64,000 nucleotides of DNA from Acidovorax sp. GW101-3H11 (GCF_001633105.1 NZ_LUKZ01000003.1:352-64351), one strand, 5' to 3'. Counted from the stretch's first letter, positions 28,222-37,270 are shown. Numbers and translations: made by a program. The notes: generated by a model not told the origin, from the sequence alone.

Positions 28222-28710
28222 CTACTGGATGGCTTTCAGTTTCTCGCTGTGCGCATGCGTGTAGCCGTATCCGTCTGCTGAGTCTGGCGATCGCAGCTTT
28301 AGTGTGAGAACTATCCAGTGCTCGTTTAGTTTCTTGATTCCGTCGATGGGAATTAGGAGTGTTTCCGCCCTCAGCTGCTTTGTTTGGCCGGGCAGCAATT
28401 TGAAGTTTGATTCGATCTCCGCTGACTCTCGCACGGTGTTCCATTGGCCTTGTTCATTGCGTGTTGCAAGGGCTATCGAATAGGAAACTACTTGGCTTGC
28501 GTCCTTGTAGTTTTTTGGCGCCCACACTGCGTGGCGTGAAAGGTGGACTTCAAGGAATGGGCCTTTTTTTGATACCTCGGCTTGTGCGGTCGGGTTCGCT
28601 CTGAACGTGTTTTGTGGCGCAGTGAGTGTTATCGATTGCTGTGCGGTTGCATTGATTGGGAGTGCGAAAACGGCGCAAGTAAGGGCATTGAAAAGGCGTG
28701 CATGGCTCAT
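28222..28710 (-). CDS. secreted protein of unknown function, prophage cargo
   Basis: A 162-residue protein with a probable signal peptide (MSHARLFNALTCAVFALPIN) and a body rich in beta-strand patterns (FLEVHLSRHAVWAPKNY, then VVSYSIALATRNEQGQW). It is convergent with zot and divergent from the recombinase, so it is outside the phage operon. It is T-richer than the neighbours. I do not recognise a family. A moron gene such as a superinfection-exclusion or surface factor is possible but unsupported. Confidence 0.7.
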   Translation of the reverse strand: MSHARLFNALTCAVFALPINATAQQSITLTAPQNTFRANPTAQAEVSKKGPFLEVHLSRHAVWAPKNYKDASQVVSYSIALATRNEQGQWNTVRESAEIESNFKLLPGQTKQLRAETLLIPIDGIKKLNEHWIVLTLKLRSPDSADGYGYTHAHSEKLKAIQ

Positions 28711-28804
28711 GTGATTTGGGCGGCTTTTCTGCGGATTGGGTGGGTGCTATTGCCGGTAAGTTTTGGCGTTTCGTTCCCGGTCTTTAACAATTCTAGGAGG
28801 TGGG

Positions 28805-29407
28805 ATGCTTGTTGGTTACGCAAGGGTGTCAACTAGAGAGCAGGAAACTAGGTTGCAGTTGGATGCGTTGGCGCGTGCTGGTGTTGAGAGAGTGTTTGAA
28901 GAGAAGGCAAGTGCGGTTGGTGATCGCCCCGTTTTGCGCGCTTGTTTTGATTCTTTGACCAGTGGTGATGTCTTGGTGTTTTGGAAGATGGATCGAATAG
29001 CTAGGTCTCTTCGTGACCTTCTCGATTTCGCTGACGAGCTTGCGGGTAGGGGTGTCGCTTTGCGTTCGCTTTCGGAGCCTATAGATACGTCAACTCCTGT
29101 TGGAGAGTATCTTTTTCATAACCTTGGAGCATTCGCGCAGCTTGAGCGGTCGTTGATTAGAGAGCGTGTGTTTGCGGGGCAGGTCGCGGCTATGCGTGCG
29201 GGCGTGCGGTTTGGCCGTCCACGCCTTGTTGATGGTGACCGATCTGTAGTGATTCAGCGTATGTTTGCGGCTGGTTTGTCTAAGTCTGAGATTGGGCGGC
29301 GTGTTGGTGTTAGTCCTGCAACTGTTCGCCGATCTTTAGAGGACGCGCAGGGCTTGCCTCGGCGTGTTTACAAGTCTCGTCCCGTCTTTGATGCTTCGCG
29401 GATTTAG
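28805..29407 (+). CDS. small serine recombinase, probable prophage integrase
   Basis: The 200-residue protein starts MLVGYARVSTREQETRLQLD with catalytic Ser9, has FWKMDRIARSLRDLLDFADE and FAQLERSLIRERVFAG, and ends with a helix-turn-helix (SKSEIGRRVGVSPATVRRSL). This is the resolvase/invertase family. The ATG at 28805 follows AGGAGG by 4 nt; an ATG at 28763 upstream is less likely. Ralstonia RSM-type inoviruses are known to use a resolvase-like enzyme for integration, so the same role is probable here. Its base composition is lower in GC than the host genes. Confidence 0.88.
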   Translation: MLVGYARVSTREQETRLQLDALARAGVERVFEEKASAVGDRPVLRACFDSLTSGDVLVFWKMDRIARSLRDLLDFADELAGRGVALRSLSEPIDTSTPVGEYLFHNLGAFAQLERSLIRERVFAGQVAAMRAGVRFGRPRLVDGDRSVVIQRMFAAGLSKSEIGRRVGVSPATVRRSLEDAQGLPRRVYKSRPVFDASRI

Positions 29408-29417
29408 GCTGTTGGGT

Positions 29418-29486
29418 GCAGGGCGAAGCCCTGCCGTGGCAAAAAAAAATGCCCGGACTTGCCGGGCTTTTGTTTGGGTTTTTGTT
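29418..29486 (+). terminator. two hairpins after the recombinase gene
   Basis: GCAGGGCGAAGCCCTGC (29418-29434) and GCCCGGACTTGCCGGGC (29451-29467) form two hairpins. The second is followed by TTTTGTTTGGGTTTTT, a good rho-independent terminator at the right edge of the prophage. Confidence 0.75.
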
Positions 29487-29621
29487 GCCACTAGTAACAA
29501 GTTTTGCCCGACTTCTCACACTCGCTACCGTCGTTTCACGGGGCGGTGCTTTGCAGCGGGTAAGGTGGCGGCCTGCGCAATCGGATCATCTGTTGCGCGC
29601 TCTTTCGAAAAGGCCATCACC

Positions 29622-30335
29622 ATGAAAATCACGACCCGTTTGGTCACCGCTGCAGCTTTGCTGGCCTGTTTTGGCGCGGCCATGGCGCAGACAGCCACCC
29701 CCCAGGAGCCACGCAACGTGGTGCAGTTGTCGGCCTCTGGAACGGTCGAAGCGCAGCAGGACCTGCTGGTGCTCACTCTCTCAGCCGCCAAAGACGGCCC
29801 GGACGCCGCAACCGTGCAGGCCCAGCTCAAGCAGGCGCTCGATGCGGCCCTGACTGAAGCCAAGCGCACTGCGCAGCCGGGGCTGCTTGATGTGCGTACC
29901 GGTCCTTTTGGTCTGTACCCCCGCTATGCCAAGGACGGCAAGATCAATGGCTGGCAGGGCCGGGCAGAGCTGGTGCTGGAGGGGCGTGACTTTGCGCGCA
30001 TCACTGCGGCGGCGGGCAAGATCCCGTCCATGCCCATCAGTCAGGTCGCTTTTGCACTTTCGCGTGAGGCCCGTGCCAAGGTTGAAACCGAGGCGCAGAC
30101 CCAGGCCATCGACCAGTTCAAGGCGCGTGCGGCCGAGTTGGCCAAGGGCTTTGGCTTTGCCAACTACAGCCTGCGCGAAGTGGCGGTGAACAGCAACGAG
30201 ATGTCGCCTGGTCCCCGTCCGCGCATGATGGCGATGGAAGCCAAGACATCGTCCTTCTCTGATGCGGCGGTGCCTGTGGAGGCGGGCAAGGCCCAGGTGG
30301 TGGTGACTGTTTCCGGCTCCGTGCAAATGCGCTGA
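29622..30335 (+). CDS. SIMPL-domain (DUF541) periplasmic protein
   Basis: A 237-residue protein with signal peptide MKITTRLVTAAALLACFGAA, cleaved near AMAQ. The body fits the SIMPL/DUF541 pattern: VVQLSASGTVEAQQDLLVLT, FGLYPRYAKDGKINGWQG, GRAELVLEG and a C-terminal AQVVVTVSGSVQM. The role of the family in bacteria is not clear. An upstream in-frame ATG at 29364 reaches into the prophage terminator and is unlikely. It is the first host gene after the prophage. Confidence 0.88.
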   Translation: MKITTRLVTAAALLACFGAAMAQTATPQEPRNVVQLSASGTVEAQQDLLVLTLSAAKDGPDAATVQAQLKQALDAALTEAKRTAQPGLLDVRTGPFGLYPRYAKDGKINGWQGRAELVLEGRDFARITAAAGKIPSMPISQVAFALSREARAKVETEAQTQAIDQFKARAAELAKGFGFANYSLREVAVNSNEMSPGPRPRMMAMEAKTSSFSDAAVPVEAGKAQVVVTVSGSVQMR

Positions 30336-30410
30336 GGCGGGCGGCCTTCAACCGCCTGTGACGCCGGTGGAACAGGCCATGCGCCGCGTGGCCTGGGATT
30401 CTCGGTTTCG

Positions 30411-31190
30411 TCAAAGGGCCTGTCCGCCTGACACCTCAATCCGTTGTGCCGTCACCCAGCGGTTGGCGGGCGCCAGCAGGCCCGCCACCATGGGGCCGAT
30501 GTCATCGGGCAGGCCCACGCGTCCCAGAGCTGTCATCTGGGCCAGATGCTGGTTGAGCTCGGGGTTGTCGCGCACCACGCCTCCGCCGAAATCGGTTTCG
30601 ATGGCTCCTGGCGCCACTGTGTTGACGGTGATGCCACGTGCGCCGAGTTCTTTGGCCAGGTAGCGCGTCAGCACCTCTACAGCCCCCTTGGCCGCCGCGT
30701 AGGCTGCGTAGCCCGGGAGCGAGAGGCGGGTGAGACCGGTCGAAAAATTCACGATGCTTCCCCCATCCGCAATCAGCGGCAGCAGCGCCTGCGTGAGAAA
30801 GAACACCCCCTTGAAGTGCACGTTGACGAGGTGATCGAACTGTGTCTCGCTTGTAGTGGCAAACGCCGCATAGTCCCCATGGCCAGCGTTGTTCACCAGG
30901 TGATCAAGATCAGTGCGTTGCCAGGTTGTCTGCAGTGCGGTGCGCAGGTGCTCGGTAAAGGTGCCGAAGGCGGCGATATTGCCGGTATCGAGCTGCAGCG
31001 CCACAGCCCGGCGGTCCAGGGCCTGGATTTCGGCCACGGCAGCCTGCGCTTCCTCGGCCTGGCTGCGGTAGGTGATGACCACATCGCCGCCGCCCCTGGC
31101 GATGCTTAACGCGGTATTACGGCCCAGGCCCCGGCTGCCGCCGGTGACCAAGGTGATGGTGGGTGGGCTCAAGGTGGTGCTTGGTGTCAT
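30411..31190 (-). CDS. SDR-family oxidoreductase
   Basis: A 259-residue short-chain dehydrogenase: TGGSRGLGRNTALSIARGG (NAD(P) loop), LDHLVNNAGHGDYAAF, and the catalytic Tyr/Lys pair in GYAAYAAAKGAVEVLTRYLA. The ending IEVSGGQAL is also typical. The substrate is unknown. I use the ATG at 31190 rather than 31232. It is divergent from an AraC-family gene, which probably activates it; such SDR/AraC pairs are common. Confidence 0.92.
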   Translation of the reverse strand: MTPSTTLSPPTITLVTGGSRGLGRNTALSIARGGGDVVITYRSQAEEAQAAVAEIQALDRRAVALQLDTGNIAAFGTFTEHLRTALQTTWQRTDLDHLVNNAGHGDYAAFATTSETQFDHLVNVHFKGVFFLTQALLPLIADGGSIVNFSTGLTRLSLPGYAAYAAAKGAVEVLTRYLAKELGARGITVNTVAPGAIETDFGGGVVRDNPELNQHLAQMTALGRVGLPDDIGPMVAGLLAPANRWVTAQRIEVSGGQAL

Positions 31191-31321
31191 GGTGAACTCC
31201 TGTGTGTGGTGCGATTCAGTGTCCGGTTCCATGGCCCGTGTCGGTTGCCGAAATCACCTTGGTTCTTGCCTGATTCTCCAAATCCCGTGCCAGTAGGTCT
31301 GCAAACCGGTACGCTTGCGGC

Positions 31322-32215
31322 ATGACGACGCCTTTGTTCGATGCGGTGAGCCGCTATGCCGAAGCCCATGCCCGTCAGGGCAGCGTGGTGCAGACCCCCA
31401 TCCCCGGATTGAGCACGGTGCGCGCTACCGAGCCCAGCGGGTTGCTGCATGCGATTGCGCAGCCCCTTGTCTGCCTGGTTCTACAGGGCAGCAAGCAGGT
31501 GGCGATGGGGGCGCGGACGTTTGAATTCTCAGCGGGCGAGTCTCTGCTGATTACGGCCGATGTGCCCACAGTGAGCCAGATTACCCGTGCCAGTGCCGCT
31601 GCGCCGTACCTCTCGATTGCGCTGGAGCTGAGCCTGCCGGTCATTGCCGACTTGTCGGCTCAGATGGGTGTTGTGCCCCGGGGCGACCATGCCCCTGTAC
31701 ACGTGGATCCCACCGATGCTGAGGTGGCCGATGTGGCCCTGCGCCTCATGCGGCTTCTGGATCGGCCCGAGGCTGTCCCGCTGCTGCATGCATCCCTGGT
31801 GCGTGAGTTGCACTACTGGTTGCTGGCGGGGCGGCACGGCGCCGCCATCCGCCGCCTGGGCTGGCCCGGCAGCCACGCCCAGCGGATAGCGCGCGCCGTT
31901 GCTGTGCTGCGTGCCGATTTTGCGCAGCCCCTGCCGGTGGAGAGCCTGGCGGCACTGGCAGGCATGAGCCCCTCATCCTTTCATCAGCATTTCAGGGCGG
32001 TTACTTCCTTGTCGCCGCTGCAATTTCAGAAGCAGCTGCGTTTGATCGAGGCCCGGCGGTTGATGTTGTCGGAGGGGGCCAGTGCCAGCAGCGCGGCATT
32101 TGCTGTGGGCTATGAAAGCGTGCCTCAGTTCACCCGCGAATACGGTCGGCTGTTTGGTTTGCCGCCGGTCCGCGACACGCAAGTAGCAAGAGACAGGACA
32201 CGGGCGGTGGGGTGA
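31322..32215 (+). CDS. AraC-family transcriptional regulator
   Basis: The 297-residue protein has an N-terminal cupin-type effector domain of the AraC_N kind (PLVCLVLQGSKQVAMGARTF, then EFSAGESLLITADVPT) and a C-terminal pair of helix-turn-helices (PVESLAALAGMSPSSFHQHF and ASSAAFAVGYESVPQFTREY). It is divergent from the SDR gene across 131 bp and likely controls it. Confidence 0.92.
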   Translation: MTTPLFDAVSRYAEAHARQGSVVQTPIPGLSTVRATEPSGLLHAIAQPLVCLVLQGSKQVAMGARTFEFSAGESLLITADVPTVSQITRASAAAPYLSIALELSLPVIADLSAQMGVVPRGDHAPVHVDPTDAEVADVALRLMRLLDRPEAVPLLHASLVRELHYWLLAGRHGAAIRRLGWPGSHAQRIARAVAVLRADFAQPLPVESLAALAGMSPSSFHQHFRAVTSLSPLQFQKQLRLIEARRLMLSEGASASSAAFAVGYESVPQFTREYGRLFGLPPVRDTQVARDRTRAVG

Positions 32216-32249
32216 GCAGCCCTCATGGGTGCTTTCCGGGCCGGTGCAC

Positions 32250-32672
32250 CTATTTGCTGTAGTCGATCAACCCCCATACGATCACAGTGAGCTGGAGCAG
32301 GTTGATCAAGATAGCGATGGTGTGGGTTCTGCGGAACCCCGGGATGGCATCCATGTAGTTGGACTGGATCTGCTCCCCGAGCGCATCCATCTTCGGGATG
32401 ATCCTGCTGCGCAGCACAACGGCGATTCCGGCCAGCGCGGCCGCACCGCAGGCAATGCCAGGGTGGCCTGCCAGCGCAAAACTGATCGCCGTGGCGGAGG
32501 CCGTCACAAAGGCGCAGAGATAGTAGACATGGAAGAACCCGCGCACAAAGCGTGCGTCCAGCGGCGTATCGTGCTTGAGCATCAGCAGCGGGATGGAGCC
32601 CATGATGAAGTACGCCGTGGTCACGAGCAGCGCCACGGTGAAGAACATGGCAGCAATCATTGCGGCAGACAT
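32250..32672 (-). CDS. integral membrane protein of unknown function
   Basis: A 140-residue protein with about four hydrophobic segments (MIAAMFFTVALLVTTAYFIM, FHVYYLCAFVTASATAISFA, CGAAALAGIAVVL, and AILINLLQLTVIVWGLI). It fits a small four-helix membrane protein of the DUF4149/DUF1772 kind, but the family is not certain. I start at 32672; an ATG at 32726 would add 18 residues. Function unknown. Confidence 0.75.
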   Translation of the reverse strand: MSAAMIAAMFFTVALLVTTAYFIMGSIPLLMLKHDTPLDARFVRGFFHVYYLCAFVTASATAISFALAGHPGIACGAAALAGIAVVLRSRIIPKMDALGEQIQSNYMDAIPGFRRTHTIAILINLLQLTVIVWGLIDYSK

Positions 32673-32899
32673 CGCGATTTCCTCCCCTGGTGGGATGTCG
32701 TCCAGGGGCTCGCGAGCAAGAGGCAATGTGCCCCAACGGTTTTTCTGGAGGACAACACCATTCTAGGGAAGCCACCTTGGCCATGGTCTAGTGGAATGCG
32801 AGACCCGCAGGTGGCGGCGGGTGGGGCCCGCAGGGCAGGGGCCCTGATGCCCTGGGGCCCTGGACGCAGTTGCCGTGGGCCGGGCGCCGCGAGGGTGGC

Positions 32900-33682
32900 T
32901 TACTGTGCCGCCCAGCCGCCGTCCATGTTCCAGGCCACGCCGCGCACGTTGTTGGCCGCTGGGGAGCAAAAGAACACGGCCAGCTCACCCAGTTCTTCGG
33001 GCGTGGTGAACTGCATCGAGGGCTCTTTCTCGCCCAGCAGCAGCTTCTTGGCATCCTCGTTCGACAGGCCGTGCTCGGCGGCCTTGGCGTCCACCTGTTT
33101 TTGCACCAGGGGCGTGAGTACCCAGCCGGGGCAGATCGCGTTGCAGGTCACGCCCGTGGTGGCGTTCTCCAGCGCCGTGACCTTGGTCAGGCCTACGACG
33201 CCATGTTTCGCGGCCACATAGGCCGCCTTCTGTGCGGAGCCCACCAAGCCATGCACCGATGCCACATTGATGATGCGGCCCCAGTTGGCACTTTTCATGG
33301 CAGGCAGCGCCAGACGTGACGTGTGGAAGGCGCTGGTGAGGTTGATGGCAATCACGGAGTCCCAGCGCTCCACGGGGAAGTCTTCCACGTTGGCCACATG
33401 CTGGATGCCCGCGTTGTTCACCAGGATGTCCACGCGCCCGAACTGTGCGGCGCTGGACTTCATCATGTCCTCGATATCAGCCGCCCGGCTCATGTCAGCG
33501 CCGTGGTAGGCCACTTGTACCTCCGCCGCAGCGCCTGCGGCCAGGACTTCGGCGCGGGGGCCGTCTACATCGCCAAAACCATTGAGCACGATGTTCGCAC
33601 CCTGGCGGGCCAGGGCTTTAGCGATTCCGAGGCCAATGCCACTGGTGGAGCCGGTGACGAGGGCGGTTTTGCCTTTCAGCAT
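32900..33682 (-). CDS. 3-hydroxybutyrate dehydrogenase
   Basis: A 260-residue SDR that interconverts (R)-3-hydroxybutyrate and acetoacetate with NAD. It has TGSTSGIGLGIAKALARQGA, VDILVNNAGIQHVANVEDFP (the GIQHV stretch is typical of this enzyme), the Ser/Tyr/Lys region NVASVHGLVGSAQKAAYVAA and a C-terminal VAWNMDGGWAAQ. It fits a PHB-cycling organism, and phaR lies in the same window. The ATG at 33682 follows a purine-rich site. Confidence 0.93.
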   Translation of the reverse strand: MLKGKTALVTGSTSGIGLGIAKALARQGANIVLNGFGDVDGPRAEVLAAGAAAEVQVAYHGADMSRAADIEDMMKSSAAQFGRVDILVNNAGIQHVANVEDFPVERWDSVIAINLTSAFHTSRLALPAMKSANWGRIINVASVHGLVGSAQKAAYVAAKHGVVGLTKVTALENATTGVTCNAICPGWVLTPLVQKQVDAKAAEHGLSNEDAKKLLLGEKEPSMQFTTPEELGELAVFFCSPAANNVRGVAWNMDGGWAAQ

Positions 33683-33799
33683 GAGAGTCTCTCCGAATGA
33701 ATTACGATGCCACGCAAGGGAAAGTCGGCAACCATGGCGTGCGCCATAGGTTCCGAATTCCGCAAGCATTATCGAGCGCCGATCCCGGATTTCGCACCC

Positions 33800-34768
33800 A
33801 TGAATGAACCTACGCTGAACTACGTACTGTGCCCGGGCTCCGCAGCCCCGCCAGTGGCCCCGGACCGCGCGCCCGCTCCGGCGCAGCAGCACCGCATGGC
33901 TTACTGGGAGTGGAATGCCACGGGCAATCCGGCACATCCGCATGTGGTGGTCTGCGTGCATGGCCTTTCGCGCCAGGGGCGTGACTTTGATACTTTGGCG
34001 CGAGCGCTGAGCGCGCATGCGCGGGTGGTCTGCCCCGACGTGGTGGGGCGTGGCCAGAGCGACTGGCTGGCCGACCCCATGGGCTACCAGATTCCGCAGT
34101 ACGCGGGCGACATGCTGGCCTTGCTGGCGCAGTTGCATCAGCAGGGAGCCATCGCCACGCTGGACTGGGTGGGTACCAGCATGGGTGGGTTGATTGGCAT
34201 GGGCATTGCAGGTCAGCCGGGGTTGCCTTTGCCGGTGCCGGTACGCAGGCTGGTGCTCAATGATGTGGGCCCGGTCATCCAGTGGGAGGCCTTGCAGCGC
34301 ATCGGCCAGTACCTGGGGCAACTGGCGCGGTTTGCTTCGCTGCAGCAGGCTGCCGATGCCATGTGGGCCATCTCCACCAGCTTTGGCCCGCACACGCCAG
34401 CCCAGTGGCTGGAGTTGTCGCGTGCGATGGTGCGCACCTTGCCAGCGTCGGATGGGGGCGGCATCACGCTGCATTACGACCCCGCCATTGCTGTGCCTTT
34501 CAAGACCCTGACCCCGGAGTCCGCCGTGGCGGGCGAGGCTGCCCTGTGGCAGCTGTACGACCATATCCAGGCGCGCACGCTGCTGCTGCGTGGCGCGCAG
34601 TCGGATCTGCTCTCGCGCGCGACGGCGCAGGCAATGACGGAACGCGGCCCCCGGGCGCGCGTGGTCGAGTTTGAGGGGGTGGGGCATGCGCCCACCCTGG
34701 TGGCGGCCGATCAGGTCGCAGCCGTCACGGAGTTCCTGCTGGCGGCAGAAGGTGTTGTGGCCGGATGA
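33800..34768 (+). CDS. alpha/beta hydrolase
   Basis: A 322-residue alpha/beta-hydrolase fold protein. It has VVVCVHGLSRQGRDFDTLAR (oxyanion-hole HG), VVCPDVVGRGQSDWL, the nucleophile Ser in DWVGTSMGGLIGMGIAGQPG, and a late Asp/His region ending VEFEGVGHAPTLVA. The substrate is unknown. I start at the ATG at 33800; an ATG at 33707 is in frame. It overlaps relA by ATGA, so the two are probably one operon. Confidence 0.88.
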   Translation: MNEPTLNYVLCPGSAAPPVAPDRAPAPAQQHRMAYWEWNATGNPAHPHVVVCVHGLSRQGRDFDTLARALSAHARVVCPDVVGRGQSDWLADPMGYQIPQYAGDMLALLAQLHQQGAIATLDWVGTSMGGLIGMGIAGQPGLPLPVPVRRLVLNDVGPVIQWEALQRIGQYLGQLARFASLQQAADAMWAISTSFGPHTPAQWLELSRAMVRTLPASDGGGITLHYDPAIAVPFKTLTPESAVAGEAALWQLYDHIQARTLLLRGAQSDLLSRATAQAMTERGPRARVVEFEGVGHAPTLVAADQVAAVTEFLLAAEGVVAG

Positions 34769-36978
34769 AAACCAACCCTCCCGCACTCGCGTCCCTTCCC
34801 CTTCAGACCGACACTGTTCCGCAGCTTATTGCCGCCACCGCGCACACGCTGCCCGAGCAGGTGAATGCGCTGGTGCGCGCGCGCGCTTTTGCCGAGCCAC
34901 TGATGGCGGGCGAGACCCTGGACTCCGGCGAGAACACGCTGGCCCACGCGGATGCCGTGGCTTCCATCCTCAAGGGCATCGGCGGCTCCGAGGCCATGCA
35001 GGCCGCGAGCTATCTCGTCTATGCCTGCGTGCACCTGAACAAGCCGGAAGAGGTGATCGCCAAGGCCTTTGGCGACAACTTTGCTGCGCTGGCAGTAGAA
35101 ACGACCAAGCTCATGCGCGTGCAGCAGCAGGCCCGCACCGCCGAGCACCTGGAAGACCCTGCAGTGCAGACGGAGAACGTGCGCAAGATGCTGCTTGCCT
35201 TCTCGCGCGACCTGCGCGTGGTGATGCTGCGCCTGGCCTCGCGCCTGCAGACGCTGCGTTTTCACGCGGCCAGCAAACGTCCCGTATCGCCCAGCCTGGC
35301 GCGCGAGTCGCTGCAGGTGTTTGCGCCGCTGGCCAACCGCCTGGGCATCTGGCAGGTGAAGTGGGAGCTGGAGGACCTGTCCTTTCGCTTCCTGGAGCCC
35401 GACACCTACAAGGAAGTGGCCCGCCTGCTCGACGAAAAGCGGGGCGAGCGCGAGGTGTACATGGAGCAGCTGCGCGCGCGGCTCGAATCCGACCTGCGCG
35501 CGCGCAGTATCAGCGCCAGCGTGCAGGGTCGCCCCAAGCACATCTACAGCATCGTCAAGAAGATGCGCGGCAAGTCGCTCAACTTCGACCAGGTGTTCGA
35601 TATCCGTGCGCTGCGCGTGGTTGTGCCCACGGTCAAGGACTGCTATGCCGCGCTGAGCTGGGTGCATGAGCAGTTCAAGCCCATCGTGGAGGAGTTTGAC
35701 GACTACATTGCCAAGCCCAAACCCAACGGCTACCAGTCGCTGCACACCATCGTGCGCGACGACAACGGCAAGCCCATCGAGATCCAGATCCGCACCCAGG
35801 CCATGCACGAACACGCTGAGCACGGCGTGGCGGCGCACTGGGCCTACAAGGAGGCCGGATCCAAGGGCTATGCCGGTGTGTCCGCCACCGGCGAGTACGA
35901 CGCCAAGATTGCGGTGCTGCGCCAGCTGCTGGCGTGGGAGCGGGATCTGGCAGGCGCATTGCCCAATCGGGGTCTGTTCGAGGACCGCATCTATGTGCTG
36001 ACGCCCGATGCTGCCGTGGTCGAGCTGCCGCAGGGAGCCACCCCTGTGGACTTTGCCTATGCCGTGCACACCAGCCTGGGCCACCGGTGCCGGGGCGCCA
36101 AGGTCGATGGCGCCATGGTGCCGCTGAACACGCCGCTGCAGAACGGGCAGACGGTGGAGATTTCCACCGTCAAGGAAGGGCGCCCGTCGCGCGATTGGCT
36201 CAATGCCGAACTGGGCTACCTCACCAGCCACCGGGCCAAGGCCAAGGTGCGCGCCTGGTTCAATGCCCAGGCGACCCACGAAACCGTGGCCCGTGGCCGC
36301 GAATCGGTCGAGAAACTCTTGCAGCGCGAAGGCAAGACAGCCATCAAGCTTGACGACCTGGCGGTGCAGCTGGGCTTCAAATCGGCCGATGCCTTGTTCG
36401 AAGTGGTGGGCAAGGACGAGTTTTCGCTGCGCAACATCGAAACGGTGCTGCGCCCGCCCGAGCCCGTGCTGCAACCCGATGACTTCCTGCTGCTCAAGAA
36501 GACGCGCACCAACGACGCTGCCCCCAAGGGCGGCGTGCTGGTGGTGGGCATCGATTCGCTCATGACGCAGCTGGCCAAATGCTGCAAACCCGCACCGCCC
36601 GACGCCATCCGTGGTTTTGTCACGCGCGGCAAAGGGGTGAGCGTGCACCGCGCCGATTGCAGCAACTTTCGTGAGATGGCCGCCCGCAGTGCCGAGCGTG
36701 TGATTGATGTGGAGTGGGGTGTGCCCAAGCAGGCAGCCGGTGCCGCCGTGTACCCGGTGGACGTGGCTGTGGAGGCCGCCGACCGGCAGGGCCTGCTGCG
36801 CGACATCTCGGAGGTCTTTGCCCGAGAGAAAACCAATGTGGTCGGCGTGCAGACCCAGTCGGTCAAAGGCACTGCCTGGATGACGTTCACGGTGGAGGTG
36901 GCCGACTCGGGGCGCCTGAACAAGGTGCTGGGGATTGTGGCCAGTGTGCAGGGCGTGCGATCTGCACGCCGGCGATGA
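34765..36978 (+). CDS. relA: GTP pyrophosphokinase RelA
   Basis: The 737-residue protein (E. coli RelA: 744) makes (p)ppGpp on stalled ribosomes. The N-terminal hydrolase domain is degenerate: the SpoT-type HD pair is replaced around YLVYACVHLNKPEEVIAKAF. The synthetase domain has KHIYSIVKKMRGKSLNFDQV, FDIRALRVVV, EEFDDYIAKPKPNGYQSLHT and RTQAMHEHAEHGVAAHWAYK. A TGS domain (VVELPQGATPVDFAYAVHTS), a zinc-finger/CC region around AKCCKPAPPDAIRG and a C-terminal ACT domain follow. It overlaps the hydrolase gene by 4 bp. Confidence 0.94.
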   Translation: MKTNPPALASLPLQTDTVPQLIAATAHTLPEQVNALVRARAFAEPLMAGETLDSGENTLAHADAVASILKGIGGSEAMQAASYLVYACVHLNKPEEVIAKAFGDNFAALAVETTKLMRVQQQARTAEHLEDPAVQTENVRKMLLAFSRDLRVVMLRLASRLQTLRFHAASKRPVSPSLARESLQVFAPLANRLGIWQVKWELEDLSFRFLEPDTYKEVARLLDEKRGEREVYMEQLRARLESDLRARSISASVQGRPKHIYSIVKKMRGKSLNFDQVFDIRALRVVVPTVKDCYAALSWVHEQFKPIVEEFDDYIAKPKPNGYQSLHTIVRDDNGKPIEIQIRTQAMHEHAEHGVAAHWAYKEAGSKGYAGVSATGEYDAKIAVLRQLLAWERDLAGALPNRGLFEDRIYVLTPDAAVVELPQGATPVDFAYAVHTSLGHRCRGAKVDGAMVPLNTPLQNGQTVEISTVKEGRPSRDWLNAELGYLTSHRAKAKVRAWFNAQATHETVARGRESVEKLLQREGKTAIKLDDLAVQLGFKSADALFEVVGKDEFSLRNIETVLRPPEPVLQPDDFLLLKKTRTNDAAPKGGVLVVGIDSLMTQLAKCCKPAPPDAIRGFVTRGKGVSVHRADCSNFREMAARSAERVIDVEWGVPKQAAGAAVYPVDVAVEAADRQGLLRDISEVFAREKTNVVGVQTQSVKGTAWMTFTVEVADSGRLNKVLGIVASVQGVRSARRR

Positions 36979-37083
36979 GATGGAGATGGGCCGCCTGGGG
37001 GCAGAAAGACTTCAGGCGGAGAGCATGCCGCCGATTCATTTGAATTGTTTAGCGGGCTTTTCAGAGCAGTCGATTTTTATGGC

Positions 37084-37089
37084 TATAAT
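37084..37089 (+). promoter_or_regulatory. -10 box before tRNA-Val(GAC)
   Basis: TATAAT lies 18 bp before the tRNA. No good -35 hexamer is evident at the usual distance. Confidence 0.5.
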
Positions 37090-37107
37090 CGTGGTCTAAA
37101 CAACGAC

Positions 37108-37184
37108 AGGCGCGTAGCTCAGCTGGTTAGAGCACCACCTTGACATGGTGGGGGTCGTTGGTTCGAGTCCAATCGCGCCTACCA
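37108..37184 (+). tRNA. tRNA-Val (GAC)
   Basis: The 77-nt cloverleaf has acceptor arms AGGCGCG/CGCGCCT, D-loop AGCTCAGCTGGTTAGAGC, anticodon loop with GAC, T-arm GGTTCGAGTCC and an encoded CCA. Confidence 0.95.
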
Positions 37185-37235
37185 AGTTTTTCTGAAAGAA
37201 ACCAGCTTTCAGTGTTCTGCAAAAACTTGGGAAAA

Positions 37236-37270
37236 AACAAAGCCGCCATTCTGGGCGGCTTTTTTGTTTT
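37236..37270 (+). terminator. terminator after tRNA-Val(GAC)
   Basis: AGCCGCC-ATTCT-GGGCGGCT hairpin followed by TTTTTTGTTTTT. Confidence 0.85.

Larger units (their letters stand above)
21060..29490. mobile_element. Inovirus (filamentous phage) prophage
   Basis: The region holds a leftward repressor-like gene and then rightward genes in the standard inovirus order: small genes, Rep, ssDNA-binding protein, small membrane proteins, major coat protein, TspB/pIII-like adhesin, DUF2523 protein and Zot ATPase. A secreted cargo protein and a small serine recombinase follow. Every core function is present and no frameshift is seen, so it may be intact. Ends are approximate: left between the OmpR gene and the repressor, right before the SIMPL gene. 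No exact attachment repeat was found. Confidence 0.88.

Noticed and set aside
29364-29621. N-terminal extension of the SIMPL protein
   Set aside because: It would read through the terminator and hide a good signal peptide.
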